Below are positions 11,261 through 22,904 of a stretch of 64,000 nucleotides of DNA, piece after piece. Under the pieces are notes generated by a model, which saw only the letters and a program-made list of their open reading frames with translations, had not been told where the DNA came from and ran no database searches. The stretch covers positions 45,258,014-45,322,013 of the forward strand of contig CP141144.1 in the NCBI GenBank assembly GCA_035235625.1, in the 5' to 3' direction. The stretch comes from Saururus chinensis. Lineage: Eukaryota; Streptophyta; Magnoliopsida; Piperales; Saururaceae. The translations under genes and the position numbers were made by a program. Numbering within the stretch: the first letter of the stretch is position 1; each line of letters opens with the position of its first letter.

Positions 11261-12015
11261 GTGCACGATTCACAAAAAGGACCGATAGCTTGTGGTCCGA
11301 TCGATGGCTTGGGGCCTCGGCTTAAGATGGCAGGAAAAAAAATAGGCAATCGATTGCTCAACATCATGTTGTGCATGTTACTCCTCCAGTCCCATTTCTG
11401 CATGTACTTCAAAGCCAACTCATTTACATCATCTCCAAGCCCATCTTCAGGCTTCTTCAAGCTACGAACCTCCTTAATAAGTTGCTTCAACATAGAATTC
11501 ATTTGTAGGTTCATATAAGTCATTTTTAATCTCTTGCCTATGCATCATTCTCCCCATCTAAGAAAAAACTTGTCATCGAGTTTAAAGGAGGAATTGATAT
11601 CCAGGGAATGCTCATAACCAGTTATCTTGTTCAAAGCCTGCAAAGCATGCATTGCAGGAAGTAAAGACCTACATAGAGTAACATCTTGGTCTAGCGGCTT
11701 TGGAATTTTTAAATAAGATTCCATAACAATAAACATCAATTGCCCAGTGTCAAGGTAAAAATATATAATGTGTGTAGAAATCAACCCATAGTACTTTAAA
11801 CCTTGAAATAGCTTACATGGACATAATAAATCTTCCAATAGTGCCTCCTTGAACACATAGTTGATCTTATGCACAAAATAATATGCAATATTCAAGATAA
11901 TAAAATCAGTCTTCAAACAATGACCAAGAAGAAAACCAATTTGACCACACCCATGAATATGATAAGCACTATTTATGGCGAAACCAAATACTTTATCAAG
12001 AATAAGGTATATCAT
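11224..12015 (-). pseudogene. LTR-retroelement internal remnant (gag-like)
   Basis: The minus strand is open for 156 codons (11545-12015), with a stop near 11545. A second open stretch of 99 codons (11224-11523) contains NLQMNSMLKQLIKEVRSLKK. The sequence FKLDDKFFLRWGE just before the stop resembles a sequence common at the gag start of plant LTR elements. There are no protease or polymerase motifs. The assignment rests on this resemblance and on the flanking direct repeats. Confidence 0.35.
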
Positions 12016-12575
12016 ATTATGATAGTTGTGATTCTTGTAAATAAATTATTGAAACTGCAAAAACACATCATGCATGTTTTGAACAATATTAACTTGTTGA
12101 CAATATACAAAATGGGATTTAACCATCAGGCAAGTATATTCTTTCCTCATATCGCATTAATTCTCTAAGTCTTGTTGACTACATGTTTTTTAGTTCTAAC
12201 TTACAATATCCAAATGAAGCATTATATCAAACATCATGTGAGTAACTTAAAATTTCCAATTCTAACAACACTTATCAAGTATCCAAATTCTCATTGTCAT
12301 TGTCGAGATCCATGTGAGAGACCTGAGATCAAGACAACAAGGCTGAGATCATGGATACATGATAAGATGGGAGATAGATGAGACATTAAAATATCATTAT
12401 ATTTTCTATTTAATTAATTTTGATCTTATTTCATGAGGTTTTACTAATGCCTATATCTTGTATCTCAATAGGTTGTCTGCATAAACATTGATTGTGTTCA
12501 CTCTCATTCTATATCATCATCAGATATTATACAATCTACTTATTTTATGTAATTTCACTACAACAAAAGAGGGTA

Positions 12576-13040
12576 TTAGCGACGCTTATATAAGCATCGC
12601 AATAACATGCGTCGCTACAAAGTGTTAATAATGACATATTAAAAAATGTCACAAAAAAACTAATATTAGCGACGCATAATGTTATGCGTCTCTAATGGTA
12701 GCCTATTAGCGATGTATTAGTAAAAACGTCGCTAATACGTAACCTTTTAGCAACGCTTAAGTTCATGCATCGCTAATAATTAGGTTATTAGTGATGCTTG
12801 CATAAGCGTCGCTAAAAGATATATCTATTAATTTTTTTAAAAAAAATTAAAACTATTAACGACACATTTTTACAAACGTCGCTAATAGGTTCAACAATAG
12901 CGACGTTTATAAATAAGCTTCACTAATATTTATCAATTTAATTAAAAAATAAAAATTATGAACTAATAGCGATGCAAAGATAAGCGTCGTTATTACCCTT
13001 GGTAGTAGCGACGCATAGTTACATGCGTCGCTAATACCTA
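12576..13040. repeat. Subterminal palindromic repeat array, left
   Basis: Repeated inverted units of about 35-60 bp, each an arm TTAGCGACGC, a short AT-rich loop and an arm GCGTCGCTAA. Many copies have one or two C-to-T or G-to-A changes. Subterminal arrays like this bind the element's own protein in known CACTA elements; here that is inference. Confidence 0.75.
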
Positions 13041-13059
13041 TTTTTTAAATAAAAAATAT

Positions 13060-13870
13060 AATGACAAAGAGAGAGGGGGGAGAGAGGAGAGGGAGGCGAG
13101 AGAGGAGTGAGAGGGAGGAGAGAGAGGGAGGAGGGGAGGGGAGGGAGAAAAAATTATTTTAAAAAATAAAAAAATAAGAGAGAGAGGGAGGAGAGAGAGA
13201 GGGGAGGGACGAGGGAGAGGGAGGTGAGAGAGAAGGGAGAGAGAGAGGGAGAGGGTTGAGAGAGAGAAGGAGATGAGTGGGAGAGAGAGGGAGGAGGGGA
13301 GAGAGTGAGAGTGAGAGTGAGAGAGAGGGGAGGGAGGAGAGAGAGGAGAAGGGAGGAGAGAGAGATGGGAGAGAGGGGGAGGGAGGAGAGAGGGGGGAGG
13401 GAAGAGAGAGAGAGAGGGATTTTATTTTGATGTTATTTTTAAATTTTTATAATTTTTTTTATTTAAAAAAATGATAAAAAATTAATTTAAAATAAAATAC
13501 TAATAGCGAGGTATAATCCAGGTACTAATAGTGACGTATAATCATATACGTCACTATTAGTATTTTATTTTAAATTAATTTTTTATTTTTTAAATTAATT
13601 TTAAAAAATAAAAAATCTTACAAATTATTGAAATTAGAGGAGAGAGAGGGGGATGAAAGAGAGAGAAAGGGTGGAGAGAGAGAGGGTGGAGGGAAGAGAG
13701 AGAAAGGGTAGAGAGAAGACATAGAGAGAGGGGAGGGAAGAGAGAGAGAGAGTGGGGAGAGAGAGGATAGGGAAGAGAGAGAGAGAAGGGGGGAAGAGAG
13801 AAAGGGAAGAGAGAGAGAGAGGAGAGGGTGAGAGAGGAAAGAGAGAGGGGGAGAGAATATGTAAGGAGAA
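13060..13870. repeat. GA-rich tracts inside the CACTA element
   Basis: Purine tracts of GAGAGA/GGGAGG at about 13064-13150, 13168-13420 and 13638-13858, separated by AT-rich spacers and a few GCGTCGC repeats. Reading frames in these tracts are only Arg/Glu/Gly or Ser/Leu/Pro runs and are not genes. Confidence 0.8.
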
Positions 13871-14039
13871 GGGGGGGATTATGGTTTTTGCGATGTTTTG
13901 GAAAGCGTCGCAATTAATTAAATAATGGCGACATTTTGGAAACGTCGATAAAAATTACTTTATGTAACGTTTAAGCTAAGCGTCGCAAATGATTTCCATT
14001 TGCGACGCTTAGTAAGCATCGTTAAACGCATGCAAATTT

Positions 14040-14387
14040 TTTGTGCGCGCGCCTGCAGAAAATGGCCCACGCGGGGTGACATTTTCGCCTCGTGCGGTCG
14101 ATATATATCCCCCGCGCGGGCGATTTCGCCCGCCGGGTGTTTTTCTTCCCCTCGTTTCCTGCTGTCGTCCGCCGTCTGCCCTCTGCCGCCGACGTTCCGC
14201 CGCCGTCGTCCGTCTCCCTTCTTCTGCCCTCGTCTCCCGCTCTTCTGCCGCTTGTTTGCCTCCGTCCGCCCCACACCCCCCGCCGCTCCTCCCCTCCCGT
14301 CCTCCACCCCTTAGATGCCTTCCGCCGCCCGCGTTCGGCCACAGTCACCCCGATCCGGGGGAGAGAGGGGGCGGCCGGCCCCCCCAC
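14040..14387. other. GC-rich block 1 inside the CACTA element
   Basis: About 350 bp of very GC-rich, pyrimidine-biased DNA starting at a 'GCGCGCGCC' stretch with 'CGCGCGGGCGATTTCGCC'. Several overlapping frames stay open only because stop codons are AT-rich. It ends with GGGGGAGAGAGGGGGCGGCC, a sequence that returns near 14446 and 16720. It may be captured host DNA. Confidence 0.5.
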
Positions 14388-14500
14388 CACTACAACAAAA
14401 TGTAGATTTAGCGACGCTTACATAAACGTCGCGAATAAAATATTTGTGGGGGAGAGAGGGGGCGGCCAGCCGACCTATATTTGCGACGCTTTAACCAACC
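14388..14500 (+). mobile_element. Second internal CACTA left terminus
   Basis: CACTACAACAAAA followed by TTTAGCGACGCTTACATAA, in the same orientation and with the same layout as the outer left end at 12556. There is no second right terminus, and the three bases before it are CAC, not the TTT at 19856. It is either a nested element sharing the right end or the trace of a tandem or composite CACTA. Confidence 0.65.
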
Positions 14501-14504
14501 GTCG

Positions 14505-14507
<3 letters not shown>

Positions 14508-14562
<55 letters not shown>
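14508..14562. repeat. (TA)n microsatellite
   Basis: About 27 uninterrupted TA units within the CACTA element. Confidence 0.9.
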
Positions 14563-14565
<3 letters not shown>

Positions 14566-14579
14566 AAAAAGAAAAAAAT

Positions 14580-14940
14580 ATAACTATTAGCCACGCTTTT
14601 AGCTAAGCGTCGCTAATAGTTGTGAATTAAAAATAATAAAAAAATAAAAATTTAAACTATTAGCGACGTTTTTAGCTAAGCGTCGCTAATATCAAGATTA
14701 TTAGCGACGCTTTTGCATAAGCGTCGCTATTAGCAATGGTATTTGCGATGCTTATAGAAAAGCGTCGCTAATAGTTGTGAATTAAAAATAATAAAAAATT
14801 AAAAAATTTAAACTAATAGTGACACTTTTAGATAAGCGTCGCAAATATCAAGATTAGTAGCAATGCGTTTGTATAAGCGTCGCTATTATAAATGGTATTT
14901 GCGACGTTTGTTAACAGGCGTCACAAATAACTTTATTAAT
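14580..14940. repeat. Palindromic GCGTCGC array, middle
   Basis: Further inverted units (for example 'TTTAGCTAAGCGTCGCTAAT') separated by AT-rich spacers such as 'GTGAATTAAAAATAATAAAA', which itself recurs twice. Similar units return at about 15595-15780 and 16960-17400. Confidence 0.75.
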
Positions 14941-15154
14941 TAAATTTATTTAATAAATAAATATTAAAAAATTATAATAAACTTCCTAAATATAATATAT
15001 TTCATTCAATATTTACTATTTATATATACAATAAATAAATATTAAATTTTTAATAAAAACTAGCATTAATAATAGATTAAATTTTTATTATTTATATATA
15101 GTATATTTTATTTGTTAATTTTTTTATTAATTTTAAAATATAATTTACAATAAA

Positions 15155-15575
15155 AGAGAGAGTGAAGAGAATGCATGGAGAGAGAGAGTGAGGAGAGAGA
15201 GAGGAGAGGCGAGGGAAGAGAGAGAGGAGAGGAGAGAGAGACAGGGGTGAGAGAGAGAGGAGAGGGAGGAGAGAGAAGAGTGAGAGAGAAGAGGGAGGAG
15301 AGAGGGAGAGAGAGGAGAGAGAGAGGGGAGGGAGATAGGGTAGAGAGAAAAAGAGGGAAGAGAGAGGGAGAGAGAGGGTAGAGAGAGAAAGGAGAGAGAG
15401 GGGAGGGAGATAGGGTAGAGAGAGAAAGAGGGAGGAGAGAGAGAGGAGAGGGAGGAGAGAGAGAAGAGAGGGAGGAGAGAGAGGAGAGGAAGAGGCGAGA
15501 GAGGAGAGGGAGGATAGAGAGAGGGGGAAGAGAGAGGAGAGAAAGAGGGAGGAGAGAGAGAGGGAGGAGGGATTT
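15155..15575. repeat. GA-rich tract inside the CACTA element
   Basis: About 420 bp of imperfect GAGAGAGGGAGGA repeats, followed by more palindromic GCGTCGC units. No gene. Confidence 0.8.
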
Positions 15576-15675
15576 TATTTTTAAAAAATAGTATTTGCGA
15601 CGCTTATAAGTAAGCGTCGCAAATATATGACTTAATTGCGACAGAATAAGTGAAACGTCGTAAATTAAACGTTAT

Positions 15676-16791
15676 TTGCGACGCTTAGTTACAGGCGTCG
15701 CAAATACATTACCAATTGCGACGTTCCGAGGAAAGCGTCGCAAAACGGCATATTTTAGCGACACAAACTATGCGTTGCTAAAATTAACACATTTTTTTTC
15801 ATTTACCACGCGGGTGAAATTTCGCCCGCGCGGCCAAAGTAAATTACCGCTCGGGCGAAATTTTCCCGCGCAGTATTTATCCCGTCCCCCCCCCCCCCAA
15901 TGTTTCGGTTATCTCTTCCCCCGGCCAGCTCCAACTCCGCCCCCCGGCCAGCTCCGACTCCGCCCCCCATCTCCTCCTCCTCCGGCTCCACCACGTCGCC
16001 TCCTCGTCCTCCTGCTCCAACCCACTGCCGCAGCCTCCCCCTCTGCGCCGGATCCTCCTCCAACTCCGCCCCATCGCCTCCTCATCCTCCTGCTCCAACC
16101 CGCCGCCGCAGCCTCCCCCTCTACGTCGGATCCTCCTCCAGCTCCGCCCCATCGCCTCCTTGTCCTCATGCTCCAACCCGCCGCCGCAGCCTCCCCCTCT
16201 GTGCTGGATCTTCCTCCGGCTCCACCCCATCGCCTCCTCGTCCTCCTGCTCCAACCCGCCACTGTAGCCTCCCCCTGTGAGCCAGATCCTCCTCCTGGCC
16301 CCCTTAAAGGTTGGATCTTTACCCGGGACCCCCCCCCCACCAGAGCCGCCTCCACCCCGCCGCATTCCTCTCCGCCCCTCCGTCCCAGTTCAAAGCCCCC
16401 CCCGGCCTCCCTCCTGCTGCCCCTTCTCTCCCCGGGTCCTCCTCCCTTCCCCTTCTCTGTTTCGGAGGAGGGGGCGGTTCCGGTGGAGATGGGGCAGCGT
16501 GAGAGAGGCCGGGACTATGGGGGGCCGGATTCTGGCGCCCCCACCGGAATGCGGTCCTCTCTCTCCGGTTTCCTCTTTCCCATCTCTCCCCCGGGTCCGC
16601 TCACCTCCTTCCCCTCCTCTGGAAACCAGAGGAAGGGGCGGACCAAGGGGAGAGAGAGGGGGTGGCCGGCCACCCACCTCCCTCCCACTCCCCCTTCTCA
16701 CCATCGGTGGCGGACCTGGGGGAGAGAGGGGGTGGCCAGCCCTCCCACTCCCCCTTTTCCTTCGTGCCCCCCCCCCCTTGCACTCAACTGA
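15676..16791 (+). repeat. GC-rich block 2 with a 78-bp minisatellite; long open frame, doubtful as a gene
   Basis: A 371-codon plus-strand frame starts within the palindromic array and runs through a very GC-rich block. From about 15990 to 16290 it holds about four copies of a 78-bp unit (26 codons) that reads RRLLVLLLQPTAAASPSAPD and close variants. Before and after are Pro-rich stretches. Opposite-strand frames are also open across the same repeats, as expected from base composition. There is no signal peptide or known domain. I treat it as a minisatellite inside captured or amplified GC-rich DNA; a real proline-rich protein is not excluded. Confidence 0.45.
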
Positions 16792-17815
16792 GGGAGAGGG
16801 GGGCAAACTGGATTCCAGTGAACCGAAATCCAGTCACCCAGCCCACCTCCTCCCTCTCCCAAAGTCCGCCTCTCCTCTCCCCCGTCACCACACCCCCCCC
16901 CTGCCCCAACCTCCCACCGGCGCTAGATTCCGGTGCCGATGTTTTTAAAATTTTTCTAAAGCTATTAGCGATGCTTTTAAGAGCGTCGCTACAACTTTTT
17001 TATTTTTTAAAAAAAATTTACAAGGTATAGCGACGCTTAACAAAGCGTCGCTAATACATAAAAATGTTTTTTAAATTTTTTTTTATTAACGAGGTTTTTA
17101 AAAAAATAAAATTTTTAGCGACGCTTATAAAGCATTGCTAATAAGTTATAATATTTTTTTACATATATTTTTTATTAGCGACGTATAGGCAAGCATCGCT
17201 AATAAGCAAGTATTAGCGACGCTTTATCATTATACATCGCTAATAATTATATTATTAATGACGCTTTTGATGCATTGCTAATACTGAAATTAGTAGCGAC
17301 ATATATATAATTGTCGCTAATGTGCACTATTAGCGACGCTTTCCATAAGCGTCGCTAAGGATCAATAGCGACTCAGTTTTTAGTGACGTAAGTAGCAACG
17401 GTTTATGTAATGACCCATTTTTTGGTTACGCTTAACCCGGGTGGGGTTAAGGGTAATTTAGTAATTTGATATTAGTGTTAGGGGGTTTATTAGGTGAAGT
17501 CCCCATATCCGAGTAGAGCTCAGAGTAACAAGCGTGATGAATCATAAAATGCGCAAAACGGAGGTCGGGAGAGAAAACTATGGCCTCGGGAAGTGTGCTG
17601 CATGGGCGGGGCCCACTAAAAAAGAGTGGGATAACCTACCCATGTGTAGTCTTGTATTGAAGGGCTCGTCAATACGAGTCCATCAGTATGTAGAACGCGC
17701 GATTCCGACTTTGGGGTAGGAAGATATTGCGCGTTGAAATTTAGATAATTTTGGATTAAATTAATATATAAAAAAATTATTTTAATCAAGTAAAGACGGA
17801 ATAGATGATGTCATC

Positions 17816-18075
17816 ATGACACCAGTGGCTGGTGGCAGCCATGCCGTGTGGCGTGGTGTGGGGGGCCCTCGCGGACGCGGGACGGGGCCCACGTCACGGG
17901 CCGGCTCCTGCGCGACTCGCGGGAGCTACGCGTCGCGCCCCCGCGGCGCGGGGCCTGGCCCCACGCGATGTGGGGCGCGACTGCGCCCTGCGTGCGCAGC
18001 ACGCAGCCAGCGCGACGCATGGCGCGCACGTCTCCCTGGGCGTCTCAACGGCCTCAGTTTTTCTCTATAAACACC
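17816..18075 (+). promoter_or_regulatory. CpG-dense LTR promoter block with TATA box
   Basis: About 240 bp packed with CpG (for example GCGCGACTGCGCCCTGCGTG) lies directly before CTATAAACACC at about 18064. The layout fits an LTR U3 with its core promoter. Frames that cross the block are open only because of its composition. Confidence 0.5.
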
Positions 18076-18639
18076 GGATCCCGTCTATTTTCCGGGGGAG
18101 TTTCTGGACTTGTTCGCAGTCCATTTTCTTCCGTTCTTGAGGCGTTCCTAGCTAATTCGAGGGTGATCTACACAATGACATGATCCATTCCTCGAGTTGG
18201 CACTCCTATAAGGGAGGATTGACCCAGGACAAGAGGAGGCTCTGTCCGCCGCCCTCCTGCCCTAAGAGTGAGAAAGAGATGACCCGGAGAGAGAGAAGGC
18301 TCCATCCTCCTTTACCGGGCCAGATTGAGAGAAGTGGCCCGATGTAGGGGAGGCTCCGTTCCCCACTGAAGGGCCTCAACGTGTGAAGGACACCCCGAGT
18401 AGGGGAGATTCTGTCCGCCGCCCACGGGCGCAAAAAACGGGGTTTCCGGGAAAGGGGAGAGTTGGTCGGGTTGCTTTCGGTGGAAGGGGAAGAACGTGCA
18501 GGGGCTAGAGGAGGCTCTATCCACTGTCTCCAGATCCGAGGGGGAGGACGCCCAGAAACGAGCTTCCCGAATACCGCTACCTCGTGAGACATCAGGGGAG
18601 TAAGGGTTTCTTACCTTCTATTTAATTATGGAATGACAT

Positions 18640-19385
18640 GTGTTAGTTGTGGTGTGTGCCGTCTCACTCTGGATTAGAGAGAGACGGGCTGTGCGTGTGT
18701 TATATTATGATATGTGTTGCTTATATGCATGATGTGTGCTATCTCGTTCTGGGTTAGAGCGAGACGGGTTGTGTGTGTTCGGTCTCGGCTCAGTGATAGA
18801 GCGAGACCTATGATTGTGTTTATATATTGTTATGCTATGTTTATATGCATGATGTGTGTCGTCTCCCTCTGGGTTAGAGAGAGACGGGTTGTGTGTGTGT
18901 TCGGTCTCGACTCAATGATAGAGCGAGACCTATGATTGTGTTTATATATTGTTATGCTATGCTTATATGCATGATGTGTGCCGTCTCCCTCTGGGTTAGA
19001 GAGAGACGGGTTGTGCGTGTGTTTATCATATGATATGCTTTGCTTATATGCCATGATGTGTGCCATCTCGCTCTGGGTTAGAGCGAGACGTGTTGTGTGT
19101 GTGTTCGGTCTCGGCTCAGTGATAGAGCGAGACCTATGATTGTGTTCCGTCTCACTCTATGATAGAGCAAGACGTGTGATGCGTGTGGTCTCGGCTAAGT
19201 GATATAGCGAGACGTGTGATGTATGTGGTCTCGGCTCAGTGATGGAGCAAGACGTGTGATGTGTGGTCTCGGCTTAGTGATGGAGCAAGACATGTGAAGT
19301 GTGGTCTTGCTCTAGGATAGAGTGAGGAATGTTGTGGTGGTCGTGTGGTGCTCGACTCTATGATAGAGCGAGATGTGTGTTGCCG
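18640..19385. repeat. Palindromic array GTCTCGCTCT...AGAGCGAGAC
   Basis: About ten inverted units: an arm GTCTCGCTCT, a loop GGGTT or CAGTGAT, then the arm AGAGCGAGAC. They are spaced by GTGTGTGT-like and 'TATATGCATGATGTGTG' segments. The array lies in the downstream half of the solo LTR, so it would be transcribed as a string of hairpins. Confidence 0.75.
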
Positions 19386-19858
19386 ATGTTTTATCGGGCT
19401 TTTGTATAACTCCAATTAAATATTCGGAGATACGTATTTTAGACGTATGTGTTTTTGGTATGCTGATTGTATGTAGTAGCCAATAGGCAGAACTACGTCC
19501 GGATCCGATCGTATCGGAGTAACATCGTGAATGTTGTCCGATATGTACGTAGGCAACCAACGGCAATGCAACGTTGGCCCGGTCCGAATTAGTTATATAA
19601 TTAGGCCAGTTCTTGCCTACGCGCAACGGAGCGCTAAAGTTCCGTAGCACATAGAGGAATGAGAAGACTCTCGCCCCCAGAGTGTGCTGCTCTTGGTTCT
19701 GGGTTTGGGTTTCATCGCCTTCGGGACCCCCGGCCCAGGTCGGTTTTCAGGTCGGGGCATCATAATTTATAAGCGTCGCTAATAGTCATTAGCGACGCTT
19801 ATATTATTATTAGCGACGCTTATAAGCGTCGCGAATAATCTTTTTTGTTGTAGTGTTT

Positions 19859-20756
19859 ATTCTTTATAATAAATTTATAATTTTTTAATATTGTTATTTA
19901 TTTTTGTAGATGATGATATATACTTCTTCTAATCACCTAGATGACCGAGATTCTTTTACATGATCTCTTTGAGATCCCTCTAAGTTCACTTCGAGATCTC
20001 ACCTCTTTGGCACATCAAGATGAGACCGAGATTTGAGACAGCCAACCATGATCATAGACAATTTAAACTTTAATCAATACACACCTTACATTAACTTTAA
20101 CATTAAACGATATGAACTCAATGTACCCACAATCTTCAAAATTAATAAAATAAGATAATTTTGTGAAGTGTTATTACCAAAACATATAGGTCATAGCTCA
20201 AACATCTGGCATACGGATAGTGTTTTTGGCTTATGATCTCTAGCAACCCACTCCAAGACTTGTAGCAAAGAACAAAATTTGAGTGGCTATGGATCTTCCA
20301 AAAAAAGGTATGGGAAAACAACAATGGTATCATTATAGTTCATCACTGATCAGTGTAACTATGTCAACGACAAATCTTTTTCTTGTTTTGCTTGTAGAGA
20401 TTTCCTTCATCCTAGAGTTCAAATTCTGGCATGAGTACATCACACAAAATAATTTGTGGCTCTTCATCGTAGATGGGAGGGAGATTGAAATCAAACCCCT
20501 CTTGCACAATAAGAGTGGAACTTAAGATTTCTTAATAGTTGGGTGTATTAAAAGGATGACTTGAACCATCATTAAAGTGATGTTCAACCATAGCCTTCGC
20601 CTTAGCATGATATCGGCAAGCAATAACATCAACCAAGCATCCATCTTGTGTGTCAACTCAACTCATTGTAACTACTTCATTGTGATCATTGATCTCATCA
20701 ATTCTTGCAACACATCCTCCAAAGCGTCAAAGAGGCATGTTGGACCTATGTAAGGC
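19859..20756 (-). pseudogene. LTR-retroelement internal remnant, right of the CACTA element
   Basis: Continuation of the retroelement DNA interrupted at 12555. On the minus strand near 20400-20510 a short frame reads EGFDFNLPPIYDEEPQI followed by ILCDVLMPEFEL, resembling the acidic linker found in plant LTR-element polyproteins. No catalytic motifs remain. Confidence 0.35.
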
Positions 20757-21175
20757 AATCGATGGGATTTTGATGTTTAATGAATCTAGTTATAGGCACA
20801 TACAACCTTCCTCTCTCGCGATTTACAATAGTAAATTTACAAAACTAGAGGGCAAATAATGGAGAAAGAGTTTTATCTTCTTCTTCTTCTTCAATAGTTT
20901 AGAAAAACTCATAATCTAATGGCTTCCAAGAAATAGCCATGTTTTTGGCATAATTATAAATAAAAGAACTCAATCTACAACTACTTAAGTACTAGCTAAT
21001 CAAAATTAAGGAAAATAAGCTAAAACTTCATAGAAAAATAAATAAAAGAACATGGAATAAAGAGTTCAAGAAAATAAAAGGACTAAAAGGAAACTAATCC
21101 AGAATCAAAATCTCAAATCCAAAACAGAATTGAAGTTATCCCAAAAATAGGATGATTGATCATGCATGTGTGGCT
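20757..21175. repeat. Direct repeat copy 2, possible LTR
   Basis: Partner of 10815-11260 in the same orientation, roughly 75-80 percent alike by eye. If the retroelement is read on the minus strand, this would be its 5' LTR. Confidence 0.45.
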
Positions 21176-21219
21176 TTGCTTACCACAATCCAACAATATC
21201 CACCTTAAATTAAATTCAC

Positions 21220-21875
21220 TATAACAATCTATACTCTAACTTCAATGTTTTAAGACATTGAAAGAAGAAATTGTTTTTATCTCCACCTTAATACCATGTC
21301 TCTAGTTTCATGAGATTTTCAAACAACCAAATCAATCAACTACCTACCAATAATTGAGTTGATCTCCACCTTAGGCAAAAATCCCACAAGTTAAGTGTAC
21401 CCAAAAGTGCCAAAATATACTCAAAGGTGCCCAACTCTAATCCAAATTAAGCAAGTCTAAGCATATGTGAGCATTATATGCATCATCCTTAGAGCGTGAT
21501 CACAAACAAGTCCTGGACAAATCAAGAAGTTCATAACCATTCATGCAAACCCAAATGTTTCCAATATGAATACCTTCAAGCTTCACCTTTGTGGGACTAC
21601 CACTAATTAGAGCATCACAAGAACAATCCAAAACAAGAGAAACCAAATGAGTAGTTTTAATAGCAACATTGATTGTATTGTCACTACCTGAGACCACACC
21701 ACCTAGAACTTAATTGTTCTCCAAGAAATAGAGGTTCTTGTCATGAGTGCCTCTAAAGCCATCTGATTTCTCAATTTTACCTTTAGAATTTCTTTGAATA
21801 TCTCAATTTGATAGCCTTTAGACTCCAAACCACTAAATGCAATCAAGTTTTTCTTCAAGTGCAAAACATATACCG
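21220..21875 (-). pseudogene. Ty1/copia-like polyprotein fragment
   Basis: On the minus strand 21703-21903 reads VYVLHLKKNLIAFSGLESKG and then YQIEIFKEILKVKLRNQ. This matches the 'VLHVPxLKKNLISVS' region between the copia protease and the pre-integrase segment. The adjoining frame at 21500-21697 continues the pre-integrase part with frameshifts. The element is dead and has no integrase or reverse transcriptase here. The edge at about 21876 (TGTCACAACC) may be an insertion boundary. Confidence 0.6.
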
Positions 21876-22904
21876 TGTCACAACCTGGGTTTTTTAAATT
21901 CATTTTTGAAATCCATCGAAATGCTAAGAAGTGAATAAATGTTTTTAATGATACAACTCTAAAACAAAATAGCGATTAAGCTATTATTTAGGATAAGACT
22001 GTTGTTCTTCACACATACATATATCAAACCATATAATTTAGTATAACGTCCAAGATTTTTCATCATATTTTCTTAAAAATTCATGAAAAAATTTTGCTAC
22101 ATAATGGCTATAAATCGAGAAAAATGACGAATATGAAACATGTAAAAGCAGTTTTATAATTTTAAAAATCACACATTAATTTTTCCAATATAATTTTTTG
22201 CTCATTTGATCAAGCATTGTACGACCAAACCAAACATCCTCAGGCGCCACTCAAAAATAACATACAAAATAAATTTCTATGATCATAAACTTTAAATACA
22301 AATCTCTCTCAGGCATCCCTGAGTACAAATTTTCATAACAGTCCACAATCTACTCCAAATTACAAGTCCATAAAGAATAAAAACTTCTCATCTCACCCAA
22401 TACATCTAATCATGGAACAAAATAATGCTTGCAATTAGTCAAGGATATACATGAGTCAAAGGGAATCAATCCACTCAAGGAAACAAGCATCCATTTTTAG
22501 GAGGTCTCCATCACAATCCTACAAAAGCCTCCCGACCATTGGGGCTAAAAATTAGGGTAAATAAGTATTTTCATACTAAGTAGGAAAATACTTAGTAGAG
22601 GAGTTCTAAATAATGAACTCAGTAAGTCTATATATAGATGTATTCATATAACTCAAACATTAAGCATGCAAGCATATAATAATCATGCACATACCATACA
22701 ATCATGCCAAATACATATCATCAAATCAATCTTACACTTACACTCTTAATCAGAGTCTTACCAACTTATACAATTGTAAGCATACTCATACAACTTACAC
22801 ATACTTGTATGACCTTACTTGTATACCTAACTCGTACGGCCTTACTTGTATGACCGTGCTCGTACAATCTTACTCATATGACCTTACTCATACATTCTTA
22901 CTCT

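Larger units (their letters stand above)
17406..19764 (+). mobile_element. Solo LTR nested in the CACTA element (2.36 kb)
   Basis: It starts TGTAATGACCC. The end, read on the other strand, is TATGATGCCCC, so the last two bases may be a mutated CA. Five-base flanks GTTTA (17401-17405) and ATTTA (19765-19769) are one mismatch from a duplication, and they interrupt a CACTA palindromic unit. Inside are a CpG-dense block (about 17816-18055), a TATA-like CTATAAACACC at about 18064 and an array of inverted GTCTCGCTCT/AGAGCGAGAC units. There is no coding region or second LTR, so it is a solo LTR, plus orientation by its TATA box. Confidence 0.65.
12556..19855. mobile_element. CACTA (En/Spm) element, non-autonomous, 7.3 kb
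   Basis: The left end CACTACAACAAAA (12556) and right end TTTTGTTGTAGTG (19855) are perfect 13-bp inverted termini. The 3-bp duplication TTT flanks both (12553-12555 and 19856-19858). No TNPD-like transposase or TNPA-like protein is visible, so the element depends on an enzyme supplied elsewhere. Its interior alternates palindromic repeats around TTAGCGACGC/GCGTCGCTAA, GA-rich tracts, a TA run and two GC-rich blocks. A solo LTR at 17406-19764 is nested in it. A second left-type terminus stands at 14388, so the element may be composite. Confidence 0.85.

Noticed and set aside
14000-14508. Overlapping frames of 100-138 codons in GC block 1
   Set aside because: Open on both strands because stop codons are rare in GC-rich DNA; no domain or start context.
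13277-15381. Arg/Glu- or Ser/Leu/Pro-rich frames in the GA tracts
   Set aside because: Pure low-complexity translation of GA repeats, open on several frames with no gene signals.
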